Shown: one piece after another, positions 1 to 10,421 of the stretch
How the letters are laid out: the number at the start of each line of letters is the position of its first letter
How positions within the stretch are numbered: position 1 is the stretch's first letter
From: Stenogyne calaminthoides
Taxonomy: Eukaryota; Streptophyta; Magnoliopsida; Lamiales; Lamiaceae
NCBI GenBank assembly: GCA_037126765.1
Contig: JBBCBC010000024.1
Coordinates: 13,551,554-13,615,553 of the forward strand
Length of the DNA stretch: 64,000 nt
Reading direction: 5' to 3'
Position numbers and translations under genes: made by a program
The notes under the pieces: generated by a model
Told to the model about the DNA's origin: nothing
What the model saw: only the letters and a program-made list of their open reading frames with translations
Databases searched by the model: none

Positions 1-746
1 ATATGAATTTATTTTGACCAGTTACACCTCTTAGTTTCAGTGGACACAAATACACTCTGATGGTCGTGGATGTTTACTCCAAATTCACCTGGGTTGTATT
101 CTTGTTTAAGAAGAATAAAACTACAACAAAGCTACCTGAACTTCTCAAGAAGATTCAGAATGAAAAGGGTCTCAGCATAGCGAAAATCAGATCAGATAAA
201 GGTACATAATTCTTGAACCAGTTTATATTTGATTTTTGCTCTGAGTTTGGTATACAACATGAGACATCAGCTGCCAGAACACCACAACAAAATGGCGTAG
301 CAGAAAGGAGAAACAGAACACTCAAAGAAGCTACTCGCACTATGTTAGCTGAACATGCAACACCAAATCGTTTTTGGGCAGAAGCAATCAACACTGCATG
401 TCATACCCAGAATAGATGTTCTCTGACTAAGATCCACTTAAAAACACCTTATGAAATGTGGAAGGGCAGAAAACCTCGAGTTTCCTACTTTCATGTGTTC
501 GGGTGCAAGTGTTTCATTCACAATAATGGGAAGAGTCAGTTGAGAACCTTCGATGCTAAGTCAGATGAGGGTATATTCTTAAGGTATTCCTCAACTAGCA
601 AAACATTTAGGGTTTTTAACAAACGAACCCTAGTTGTGGAAGAAACACCTCATGTGGTCTTTAATGAGTCAACATCTGATCAGGAGAAATCTGCAGCAGA
701 ACAAGTCGTACCTAATGAACCAGAAACACTGAAAATGGATCATTGA
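1..746 (+). pseudogene. Copia integrase (catalytic core and C-terminal part), Sirevirus type
   Basis: Integrase joins retrotransposon cDNA to host DNA. The core is visible in one frame: VDVYSKF near 63-83 (first acidic residue), SDKGT near 192-206 (second), then ARTPQQNGVAERRNRTLKEA around 275-334 with the catalytic glutamate in NGVAER. The frame is broken by a TAA at 207-209, where related copies carry a glutamate codon. A typical Copia C-terminal stretch follows (MWKGRKP, then FGCKCFIHN), and the frame closes at 746. The RT begins in a different frame, so a frameshift lies between about 720 and 925. The zinc-binding N-terminus is outside the window. Confidence 0.85.
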
Positions 747-924
747 GGCTCAAAGCAAAGGATTCAAAACATATCACTGTGTATATTCCCAACTTTGACC
801 TTGATGATTCACCAGGTCATCAGACCCTAAGGTACGAACAACTGTCAATGAAGAAGCTGGTACAGCTGAGACAATAACAACTGAACCATCCAGCTCATGG
901 GGAACACCTAATAATTAGGCAGAT

Positions 925-2763
925 ATGCAGCAATCTGAGATGATTCAAACATCTGTTGAATCCTATCCCTGTCAGGTGGACCTGACTAATGTCCCTATAC
1001 AAGTTTCTAGTGATTCTATTGCAAATAATGATGATGAAGAAGATTTCCAAGATGAAGCTACACAAGCAAAGAAAATATGTTTAAGAGATCATCCAACTGA
1101 TCAGATTATAGGAGATCCAAGCAATAGGGTTCAGACTAGACATCAGATTAGTGAGAGTGCGATGTACTGCTGTTATCTGTCTCTCAAGGAACCCCTAACC
1201 ATTGAAGAAGCACTTCAAGATGCAAGCTGGATTCTAGCAATGCAAGAAGAACTAGAGCAGTTTAAGAGGAATCAAGTTTGGGAACTTGTAGACAGATCAA
1301 CTCACCAAAGTGTTATTGGAACCAGATGGGTCTTCAAGAACAAGAAAGATGAGAACAATGTGATAACCAGAAATAAGGCAAGACTGGTTGCAAAGGGGTA
1401 TTCACAATCAGAAGGGATTGATTATGATGAAACCTACGCACCTGTTGCTCGCTTAGAAGCCATTCGGCTGTTTTTGGCTTATGCTGCTCAATTCGAATTC
1501 ACTGTGTATCAGATGGACGTAAAGAGTGCATTTTTAAATGGAATACTAGCTGAAGAGGTGTATGTTGAACAATCTTCTGGCTTTGAAATGAATAATCAGG
1601 TATACCGTTTAATGAAGGCTCTTTATGGGCTGAAACAGGCTCCCAGAGCTTGGTATGATACACTGTCCCAGTTCTTGGAAGAAAATGGTTTCACTAAGGG
1701 ACTAATTGATAGGACCTTATTCAGAATAGAAGATGGCGATGATATTCTAATGGTTCAGATCTACGTGGACGATATTATCTACGGATCTCGCAACAAGAAC
1801 TTATGTGATAAGTTTAGTAAATTGATGCAAGGGAAATTCGAGATGTCCATGATTGGTCAGATGAACTACTTTCTAGGACTTCAACTTAAGCAAGCTCATA
1901 CTGGGATCTTTATCTGTCAGGCCAAGTACACAAGGAATATTTTGGCTAAGTATGGAATCCAGAATTGCAAAGCTGCAAATATTCCAATGATGACAGCCTT
2001 CAAGATGGATCCAGATGAGAGTGGTCAGAAAACTAATCAGAAGGAGTATAGGGCTTTGATTGGATCCTTATTATACCTTACTGCCAGTAGACCAGATATA
2101 ACCTTTGCAATAGGTGTATGTGCCAAATCTCAGGCAAATCCAAAGCAGAGCCACCTGATAGCAGCTAAGAAGATTCTTAAGTATCTGAAGGGAACTGTGA
2201 ACCTCGGTTTATGGTACCCTGCAGATGATAATCTAGAGCTTGCTGGGTACTCTGTTTCTGATTATGGAGGTTGTAGGATAGACAGAAAATCAACCTCAGG
2301 TACATGTCAGTTTCTGGGAAGTAAACTGGTCTCTTGTTTTTCAAAGAAACAGACATCTATTGTCACATCTACTATTGAAGCATAAAATATGGCCGCAGGA
2401 AGCTGTTGCTCCCAACTGCTCTAGCTTTGTCAGCAGCTGAGGGATTATAACATTATAACTACGAATGTGCCTATCTTCTGTGACAGTAATAGTGCGATTG
2501 CAATCACACAGAACCCAGTTCTGCATACAAGATGCAAGCATGTGGACATCATACATCACTTTATCAGAGACCATGTGGAAAAGAAGAACATCAGAATGGA
2601 AAAGATTCATACTGATAAACAGAAAGCTGATATTTTAACCAAGCCTTTAACTGAAGTTAAATTCAGAGAACTATGCAATGAGCTAGGGCTTCTGGATCTT
2701 GGAGAAGATGCACCAGAATACTTCGGTGGCTTAATCTCCAATACCAGTTGGTTACGTGCCTGA
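925..2763 (+). pseudogene. Copia reverse transcriptase-RNase H, Sirevirus type
   Basis: RT copies element RNA into cDNA and RNase H removes the RNA strand. Landmarks, counted from 925: RWVFKNK (about residue 134), YAPVARLEAIRLFLAYAA (about 171-188), YQMDVKSAFLNG (about 195-206), YGLKQAPRAWYD (about 234-245), the catalytic YVDD (about 280-283), then SRPDITFAIG and the RNase H segment with DRKSTSGTCQFLG. The frame is open to 2385, where a TAA replaces a glutamate codon. A TAG follows at 2422-2424. The same frame then resumes to 2763 with FCDSNSAIAI, KHVDIIHHFIRDHV and DILTKPLT, the usual end of Copia pol. Two in-frame stops without a frame change point to point-mutation decay. Confidence 0.9.
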
Positions 2764-3328
2764 CCAGGTAAGAAGGTCAGTTGAAGAAGGAAACTTCAAC
2801 TGATCAGATTGGATCAGTTGGGTACTGATCAGAAAGGAATATCAGTTGAAGGGGGAACTTCAACTGACTAAGGGTTTTTTTTAGATCAGAAGGAACCTGA
2901 TCTGAGGGATAAAACATTGTTGGGAAAAATTGTTAAGGTTTAAGCTACACAGTAAGATCGACAAAAATCAGAGAAGTCAGATCAGATCTAGTGGTAACTG
3001 ATTGATTACGATATCAATCAGTCAGATACATTTTCTGATTTACATTATCTGTTGTGCCTTATCTGATTTATAGTTTGAGCTTATCTTTTAAAATATTATA
3101 ATTATTGTTTCCTATACTTTATGATGCACGCCCTGCAAAGCATTAAAAGCGGACGTGGGGAATATGTATTTAATGGTATTTATTGCACTTTTCGCGTCCA
3201 AAATACAAAGCGGGTACATTTTATCAACCGCACGATTAAAATACTTTACGACCGCCTAATCTCAACCGTTGATTTCAAAACATGGATACTTGAGTATTTA
3301 GAATTGTGCAAAATGTTTTCCCTCGCAC
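2764..3328 (+). other. Spacer between pol and the post-pol ORF, with short repeats
   Basis: There is no credible gene here. The first 180 bases hold short direct and inverted copies of CAACTGATCAGA-like and TTGAAG/CTTCAAC words, so the RNA could fold into hairpins. From about 3121 the sequence looks like a promoter-proximal region. An ORF at 3121-3459 has no recognisable domain and lies over the likely 5' leader. The word TAATCTCAACCGTTG at 3258-3272 recurs upstream of the post-pol ORF of the second Sirevirus-type element (near 29110). Confidence 0.5.
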
Positions 3329-3335
3329 TATATAG
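3329..3335 (+). promoter_or_regulatory. Possible TATA box of an internal promoter for the post-pol ORF
   Basis: TATATAG sits in CTCGCACTATATAGAACCC, about 410 bases upstream of the ATG at 3744, and is followed by a pyrimidine-rich leader-like sequence and a candidate intron. The position fits a promoter producing a separate mRNA for the post-pol ORF. This is inferred from sequence only. Confidence 0.4.
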
Positions 3336-3470
3336 AACCCTAACTCAGTTTCCAGAAAACTTTTACGCTTCTAAATTTACCAAATTCTTGAGAGATAAAT
3401 TTTCTGTGCAAACTATTTCAAACTCTCAATCGATTCATCTTTCATCTTCAAATCTTTGAATCAATATCTG

Positions 3471-3741
3471 GTAAATTTTTGAATATGCTTTTCTTAACTA
3501 TCTTTTTGGTTTCACTGTTTGTCAAATTGATTTCTTAGGCTTACAAACTGTGTTACTAAAATTCTGAAAATGGATCTTGTTGCGATATTGTATTGTTCTT
3601 GACTTGTTCTAAATGCATACTTGTATTAATATGAGTCTGTGCTTGAAATACTTGATTGGTGAATTAGGGTTGCTTGTTTGACTATCCTTATTGAAATAAT
3701 TTATTCAAACTCATCCCTAAAAAATTGCTTGTTTTTCACAG
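3471..3741 (+). other. Candidate 271-bp intron in the leader of the post-pol ORF
   Basis: The donor is ATCTG|GTAAAT and the acceptor TTGTTTTTCACAG|AAATGG, with a T-rich interior typical of plant introns. The acceptor lies two bases before the ATG of the post-pol ORF. No coding potential is seen inside. Splicing is a prediction. Confidence 0.45.
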
Positions 3742-3743
3742 AA

Positions 3744-5452
3744 ATGGCACAACTTATTGCCCGCACAGGACAAGGCAAAAAGATATGCAATTTTGCATCA
3801 ATGAAAAAGGACATCATTGATGAGAAATTTGTTACGTTCTCAGTCACCTCGAACCCCGAGTCACTAGAAATTCTAGATTGTCTTCGCGCTGGTGGACTTG
3901 ATCAGTATTAGGACGTCGTGCACACATATGAAGCCCTGGAGTTTCTATACAATCTGAAAAAGAAGAGGATGATGATGAGAAGCTGATTTCATACGTTGGA
4001 GGAACGGAGATTGTTGTGATTGAAAATGATCTATGGAGGATTTTCGGTCTCCGTCAAGGAAGTCTTGATCCAGAGACGTTCACTTCTGAACTCGGGAAAA
4101 AGGATTAATACAAGCCGAGTTGTTAAGACCAGCAAATAGAGAACAGACTGTGAATGTTCGTGCCCCACATCTGAAGAGAAAATATCACCTTTTGTTCGAA
4201 ATTGTTTCAAAGGTGATTATGTTCTTAACATATAGTCTTGACGCTGTAACTTCATACAAGCAGTGTGTCATGACTGCTATTATCCAGAAAGCCAAAGATT
4301 TTGACTGGCTAGGGATGTTCAAAGCAAGGCTGCTAAAGGAGAATGGGAAGTTTGCTCTAAACCAGAGGAATGAAGTCTTTTTTACTTCAAAGTGCTCGTT
4401 TATCCACAAGGTTTCTATAATCCTTTCGGATAAATTGTCCGATAATTTCGAGTGGAATGAAGATGGGAAGAAGGTTTCTCTAGCGAAATTCAAGTCCATA
4501 CTGGGAAGAGATGAACACCTACTTGGCCAATCAGATGATGATCCTGCTCCATATGTCCCCAGACAACGTGGAGAGGGCAAAGGGAAAGAAACCAAGGCAA
4601 CTGCGTCTTCTGTCCAGTCAGAAACGCAGGTAAAGACCGCCCACAAGAAAAAGCTGAAAAGGAAGGCACTGGCCAAGAAACCAGATGAGCCTGAAAAGTG
4701 TCAGACGAGAATTACCACTCTTCTGAAGAAGGCACCTGGACCAGTTGAGGTCGTTGAAAGAACTGAGGAACTTATTCACATTGAATTTGAGGAGGAGGTT
4801 GCTTCCAGTTCTGAATGAACTACGAGTCCTGGCAGGGAGGAGTAGATTGAACAGATGGGAGAAGGAGAAGGAGAGGCAGAAGGAGAAGGAGTAGAAGTTG
4901 AGTCGACTGGGGAGCAATCACCATCAGATTATGTGCCCCTCAGTACAGCGTTCAGAAGGGACAGATCACCCACACCAACTTCCAAATCACCCTCACCATC
5001 ACCAGCCAAACCACCATCTCCAACCCCAACCCCATTTGCCCCAGAACAACCCCAAACTGCCCAGATTCAACCCCAAACTCAAATAGAACCTACCGCACCC
5101 AATGAACCACAAATTCCCACTCAGCCATCAGACCAGATTGTCCAAGAACCAGTGAGGGTTGAGGAACCGATTGCTGAAGAAGTTGTTCTAAGAGAGGAAC
5201 TCTATGTCTCTCTTACCCACAATCCATTCAACACCAGGATTGTCCTGGAGTCCCCAGAATCAGACACCGAGGATCCCTCACTGTTTATACTGAAGCAACA
5301 GGTTAAAGCTTGTCTTGACAAGATTTTCCCGGATCTGATCAACCATCCAGGCTTCCAGCCAAAGATTGAAGAGATTGTATTCTGGAGGGACATTCGTCTG
5401 AAGGGTATTGAGGAGTTTTTGATTCTGATGGAAGCACTCGGTTCTGAGTATT
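3744..5452 (+). pseudogene. Post-pol (env-like) ORF of a Sirevirus-type element, broken
   Basis: Sireviruses often carry an extra ORF after pol, called env-like, whose function is unknown. The ATG at 3744 opens MAQLIARTGQGKK and reaches a stop at 3909-3911. The frame then changes near 3950 (a stretch with NDLWRIFGLRQGS, stop near 4106). It changes again to a third frame open from 4120, with in-frame stops at 4816-4818 and 4843-4845, and continues past 5400. The middle is lysine/glutamate-rich. About 4930-5130 encodes a proline/threonine/glutamine-rich low-complexity tract (SPSPSPAKPPSPTPTP). No transmembrane segment or signal peptide is evident. I recognise it by position and composition, not by a strong domain. 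Confidence 0.6.
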
Positions 5453-5518
5453 CTCCATGCACCTCGTCTCAAGATCCACAAAATACTCAGAACCGAGTGC
5501 TTCCATCAGAATCAAAAA
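5416..5518. repeat. Perfect 37-bp inverted repeat (foldback) with 29-bp spacer
   Basis: The arm at 5416-5452 is the exact reverse complement of 5482-5518, with 5453-5481 between. The left arm belongs to the post-pol ORF and the right arm abuts the LTR scrap. It looks like an inverted duplication made by template switching, or a local assembly error. It marks the place where most of the 3' LTR is missing. Confidence 0.85.
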
Positions 5519-5592
5519 ATTGCACTCTGATCAAGCATACTTGCTTATCCACACCTGATCTCACAAAAAGTTTTAGAAGTCTATTCACCCCT

Positions 5593-7124
5593 TGTTGGGA
5601 TATTTTAGTTTTGATGAATTATGCCAAAACATTATCAATTTGTGTTTTTGAAGCTAATTTACAGATAACAAGTTGAGGGGGAAAGAAAGAACAAATTGAG
5701 GGGGAACTCACGAAATTAGAAGAAGATGATCGAGATCAGACGAGGTTGCAGACGAGATTGATCGAGATCGGATGAGTTAGATGAGTTCTGAGTTAACTGA
5801 TGAGCTGTGCAAATCAAATGTGAAGAAAAGCAAAAGCTAGCAAATCAGAAGAGAAGGTTGCAGATCAGAAGAGGAGCAGATGAGACTGATCAAGATCAGA
5901 CGTTATCGAGATTTGATATGATAACCTGATATGCTAACCTGATGTACTGACCTGATGTTATCCTGAGATGTTTACTTGAAGATGTGTTGATCTGATCAGT
6001 CGAGCTGATCAGATCAGGCAAGAAAAAATCAGATAGCTAGAGTCAAGTAACCTGAGGGTCAGTAAGTAAATGTGACCTAAGGGTCAGGATGTCTGAATTC
6101 AAGAGCTGAACTCAGTAAGCCTGAGTGTCAGTATGCCTGATCAGACAAGGTCCGCTGAAGAAAAGTCTACTGAATCAAGAAACCTGAGACCCATATAGAA
6201 CAGAAAAAATTGAACACTCAGTATGTCACTGAAGACACTGAAGGCTCAGATAACCTGAAGGCTCAGATAGAACTGAAGATCCTGAGACTCAGAAGAAACT
6301 GAAGAATATAGCCGTTAGACTCAGCTGACGTGGACCAATGAGAGGAAGACAACAAGCCTGAAAAAACTGCAAAAAGCTATAGAATAGTATGGATTTGAAT
6401 GTGACTCCATCCAACGGTAACATTCAAATCCACACTATAAATACAAGTTCTTCTTTCATTATTTTGTGTGGAAGTGTGTGAAATGCGTGAAAACACCATT
6501 GAAGCTACAGAGCCAAATCATCTAGCATTTCCACCATAGAACACTGAGCAAGAAATACACGCATATATTCAAGAGTGTTCTACCCTAGATCTAAGCACAA
6601 ATGTAATATCCTATGCTTAGAGAGATTTTCCCATCCTTAGCATTGAGGCTAAACAAATGTAAGGGACAATCTCAAACTAGTTGGAAACCAAACAAACCTT
6701 ACCCAAATCAGTTTGGTAGGATAAGTTTGTAGGTGAGTGTGAACTCGGTAAACATCTAGCAATCCCGAAAGGGAGGGTAGGCAATCCCGTGAGGATGATA
6801 AGTCTCGTTTGAGTGTGAACTCGGTAAACATCTGTTGGGTGTTGGACTAACACGGTAAACTAAGTCCAGTTGGTTAAGTCGGTTAAGTAGGTGCCCCTTG
6901 TGAAAGGGAAGAGTGGATGTAGGAGTTGGACTCCGAACCACTATAAAATCGTGCGTTCTTTACTACTTTATGTTCTTACTTGTCATATGCATTCGATTAT
7001 AAGCAAAACACACATGGATTGGTTTAAAAGACAAAAAATTGGTAACCACCATTCCCTCACCCCTGTTTTATATGCATTACATGGTATTTTCCGCACTCAC
7101 CGGTTTTCTTAATCGGGACCAACA
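5593..7124 (+). repeat. 5' LTR of the family A element
   Basis: 1532 bp, with ends TGTTGG and CCAACA. Near the start are two copies of TTGAGGGGGAA. A 12-bp inverted repeat (GGATTTGAATGT and its complement) lies just upstream of TATAAATA at 6436-6443. A GAACCACTATAAAA block lies near 6936-6950, about 180 bases before the LTR end. Confidence 0.92.
6392..6443 (+). promoter_or_regulatory. LTR core promoter: inverted repeat plus TATA box (family A)
   Basis: GGATTTGAATGT and its complement ACATTCAAATCC form a hairpin-capable pair directly upstream of CACACTATAAATACAAG. The arrangement recurs in the other family A copies (for example 8409-8461 and 50664-50717) and in family D, so it looks like a conserved promoter module. 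Promoter activity is inferred. Confidence 0.6.
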
Positions 7125-7595
7125 ATTGGTATCAGAGAGGGAGTTCAAAAGGTTCACTGATTTCAAAGTGACAACCTGAACTGATCTATTTTAAAACCTG
7201 TTTCTGAACTGATACCAACAATTGGTATCAGAGCTGGAGTTCAAAAGATTCACTGATTTCAAAGTGACAACCTGAACTGATCTTTTTTAAAACTCATTTC
7301 TGAACCGATACCAAAGATTGGTATCAGAGCGGGAGTTCAAAAGTTCACAAGTTTTTAATGCGACCATCTGAACTGATATTTTAAAACAAAAACCCAATCT
7401 CTGTATAAATGCATATATTTTAATGTTTTGGCGTCATTATCAAAAAGGGGGAAATAGTTGTATCAGAGCGGGAGTTCAAAAGTTCACTATTTTCAAAGTG
7501 ACCACCTAAACTGATCTATTTTAAAACAAAAACCCGATCTCTGTATAAATGCATATATTTTAAAATTTTGGTGTCATTATCAAAAAGGGAGAAAT
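7118..7595 (+). repeat. Internal domain of family A with amplified PBS leader and a PPT-PBS junction
   Basis: A unit of about 97 bp carrying TTGGTATCAGAG and GGAGTTCAAAAG is present three times in tandem (starting near 7118, 7215 and 7312). Some copies keep a preceding ACCAACA-like LTR end. A further PBS-like copy at about 7459-7472 directly follows a PPT (CAAAAAGGGGGAAAT, about 7441-7455) with no LTR between. The true PPT precedes the 3' LTR at 7596. No ORF is present. Confidence 0.8.
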
Positions 7596-9143
7596 TGTTG
7601 GGATATTTTAGTTTTGATGAATTATGCCAAAACATTATCAACTTGTGTTTTTGAAGCTAATTTACAGATAACAAGTTGAGGGGGAAATAAAGAACAAATT
7701 GAGGGGGAACTCACGAAAACAGAAGAAGATGATCGAGATCAGACGAGGCTACAGACGAGACTAATCGAGGTCAGATGAGTTAGATGAGTTTTGAGTTAAC
7801 TGATGAGCTGTGCAAATCAAATGTGAAGAAAAGCAAAAGCCAGCAAATCAGAAGAGAAGGTTGCAAATCAGAAGAGGAGCAGATGAGACTGATCAAGATC
7901 AGAAGTGAACGAGATTAGATATGATAACCTGATATGCTAACCTGATGTACTGACCTGATGCTATCCAGAGATGTTGACTTGAAGATGTGTTGATCGATCG
8001 ATCACGAAATGATCAAATCGCAAGAAGAAATCGATAAGCTTGATTCAAGTAACACGAGGGTCGATAAGTAAATGTGACCTAAGTGGTCGGGATATACGAA
8101 TTCAGAAGATTTGAACTCGAGAAGCCCGAGTGTCAAGATGCTTTGATCGTACAAGGTCCGCCAAGAAAAGTCTGCTGAATCAAGAAACCTGAGACTCATA
8201 TAGAACAGAAGAAACTAAACACTTAGTATGTCACTGAAGACACTGAAGGCTCAGATAACTCAAGGGTTTCGGATAACTCAAGGCTCGAGAGAGAAATCAA
8301 GATCCCGAGACTAAGAAATCAAGAATATAGCCGTTAGATTCAGCTGACGTGGACCACTGAGAGGAAGACAACAAGCCTGAAAAAGCTACAAAAAGCTACA
8401 AAATAGTATGGATTTGAATGTGACTCCATCCAACGGTAACATTCAAATCCACACTATAAATACAAGTTCTTCCTTCATTATTTTGTGTGGAAGTGCGTGA
8501 AATGCGTGAAAACACCATTGAAGCTACAGAGCCAAATCATCTAGCATTTCCACCATAGAACACTGAGCAAGAAATACACGCATATATTCAAGAGTGTTCT
8601 ACCCTAGATCTAAGCACAAATGTAATATCCTATGCTTAGAGAGATTTTCCCATCCTTAGCATTGAGGCTAAACAAATGTAAGGGACAATCTCAAACTAGT
8701 TGGAAACCAAACAAACCTTACCCAAATCAGTTTGGTAGGATAAGTTTGTAGGTGAGTGTGAACTCGGTAAACATCTAGCAATCCCGAAAGGGAGGGTAGG
8801 CAATCCCGTGAGGATGATAAGTCTCGTTTGAGTGTGAACTCGGTAAACATCTGTTGGGTGTTGGACTAACACGGTAAACTAAGTCCAGTTGGTTAAGTCG
8901 GTTAAGTAGGTGCCCCTTGTGAAAGGGAAGAGTGGATGTAGGAGTTGGACTCCGAACCACTTTAAAATCGTGTGTTCTTTACTACTTTATGTTCTTACTT
9001 GTCATATGCATTCGATTATAAGCAAAACACACATGGATTGGTTTAAAAGACAAAAAATTGGTAACCACCATTCCCTCACCCCTGTTTTATATGCATTACA
9101 TGGTATTTTCCGCACTCACGGGTTTTCTTAATCGGGACCAACA
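7596..9143 (+). repeat. 3' LTR of the family A element
   Basis: 1548 bp, collinear with the 5' LTR. Differences concentrate at about 7980-8320, where CTGA/CAG words of the 5' LTR appear as CGA/CG words here. The last 650 bp are nearly identical to the 5' LTR. The TATA box lies near 8455. Confidence 0.92.
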
Positions 9144-9197
9144 CCCCTCCCCTCTAGACTTCTACCCTCACTAAACCCGTTCAGGACCTACACAGAG

Positions 9198-10421
9198 TTA
9201 CTTTCGGCCCATTGTACTCTTAACCCGGGAGAGTGAGCTCTACTCTCCCAAACACTATAAATAGGGCTCAATTTATGACCCAAATGGCTAGAGAATTCAT
9301 ACCATACCAAACCTCTTGCAAATTTACTTCTTGTATTTAAGTTTAACACTTATTCACTCTACAATAATGAGCAATTAATACAACTTTCATCTCATAATTA
9401 CTTGTTTGTGTCATCAAGATCATAAGCCATATCCTAATCCCTAATCTCGATATTTTGATGCACAACAATTTTACAAGCCTATAAGAACATAGACGTGCTC
9501 TAGTTCAAACCGTTACATCCAATTTTTCATAGAAATTTGAAGAGGCTAATATAAACCAATACATTATGCAAAATTCAATTTTTAAACAAAGAGTCCAATA
9601 TGCATATATTTTATTTTGAAATTTTGCAGCAAAAATAAATAAGTGAATACTTACTCAAAGATATTTTTGTCTCAAAGAGATGTGAATTATATTTAAAAGT
9701 GTAATTTAAATCTTAATCTGAAAACCATAAAATAATATGGCGATATTCTTTTTCAAATAATTTGAAGCCACGTCCACCGTTCCTCCATCGCACTCATCTC
9801 TAAAATGTAAATAGGTTGTGGTGAGCAAAATAACTAACTCAGTTGGGCTCCCTTTATCATAGTTAAATATCACACGTAAATAAAAACATCAGCTCATATA
9901 ACATATATCCAAATGAGTTGTTAATGTATTACCAATCTATAAATGGTGGAGTTGCGTCCAAGGAGCTTTTCCTCCCGGACCGTAATTCCCGGAAGTTACA
10001 ACGATCTTTTCATCGAAAGTAACCCAATAATTATGTACGTTATATGTCAACATTAAATGATGTAGCAAGAAATAACTAAATTAATATGAATCTTTTGACT
10101 GGCTACGTTAGATGAGCTAACGATTTTCAGCATAAATGGTATTTTTCTCACTTTTTTTATATTTTAAATTTTATTCTGTTAATTTACAGAATTGGTTTCT
10201 ATCCCACGGTATCCGATCAAAGGACTAAAAAATTGAATCTTGGAAGTTAAGGGTACGAAATTTGATTCAGAAAAGTGGAGGGCCCTGAAAGCATATCTGA
10301 AAAAAACCTTGCAGGCTAAAAAATATTCTCCCCAAAAATTTATGGTTATAAATCTTTACTGTCATTCTGACCAATGATATGGTTTGTTATTATAATTTTT
10401 TCTTGGGTATTTTTTGGGCAG
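9198..10421. other. Intergenic DNA, possible LTR remnant, no gene
   Basis: No coding sequence is seen. About 9230-9290 contains CACTATAAATAGGGCTC, a TATA-like word, after a GC-richer stretch, suggesting an old LTR fragment of another family. The rest is AT-rich. The last part before 10422 may be intron sequence of the TOC34 fragment, since it ends in a T-rich tract and GGGCAG. Confidence 0.5.

Larger units (their letters stand above)
5593..9143 (+). mobile_element. Complete non-autonomous LTR retrotransposon, family A, TSD CCCCT
   Basis: The element runs from TGTTGGGATATTTTAG to CGGGACCAACA. Two LTRs of about 1.53-1.55 kb flank only 471 bp of internal DNA. The 5-bp target duplication CCCCT is present at 5588-5592 and 9144-9148. 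The internal region has PBS copies for initiator methionine tRNA and a PPT (CAAAAAGGGAGAAAT just before 7596) but no coding sequence, so it must borrow proteins, perhaps from a Sirevirus relative. The last 650 bp of the two LTRs are almost identical, which suggests a recent insertion. Long LTRs with a tiny interior make it intermediate between TRIM and LARD classes. Confidence 0.93.
1..9197 (+). mobile_element. Sirevirus-type Copia retrotransposon, 3' part, decayed and interrupted
   Basis: The 5' LTR, gag and protease lie outside the window. What remains reads integrase, RT, RNase H, a spacer, then a long post-pol ORF, the order seen in plant Sirevirus (Maximus/SIRE) Copia elements. Only about 125 bp of 3' LTR remains (5519-5592 joined to 9149-9197). 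It matches the end of the family B solo LTR at 56840-56907, including the terminal ACCTACA. The element is split by the family A element at 5593-9143. Pol carries in-frame stops and at least one frameshift, so it is not autonomous. Assignment of this LTR scrap to the same element as the pol is inferred from adjacency; most of the LTR is missing, and a 37-bp foldback marks the junction. Confidence 0.8.

Noticed and set aside
3121..3459. 112-codon ORF between pol and the post-pol ORF
   Set aside because: It spans the candidate TATA box and leader, has no recognisable domain and has no counterpart in the second element.
4185..4676. 163-codon minus-strand ORF
   Set aside because: It is antisense to the post-pol ORF of the first element and has no domain.
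6891..7112. Repeated 73-codon ORFs at 6891 and 8910
   Set aside because: They are the same stretch of the two family A LTRs, which is non-coding.
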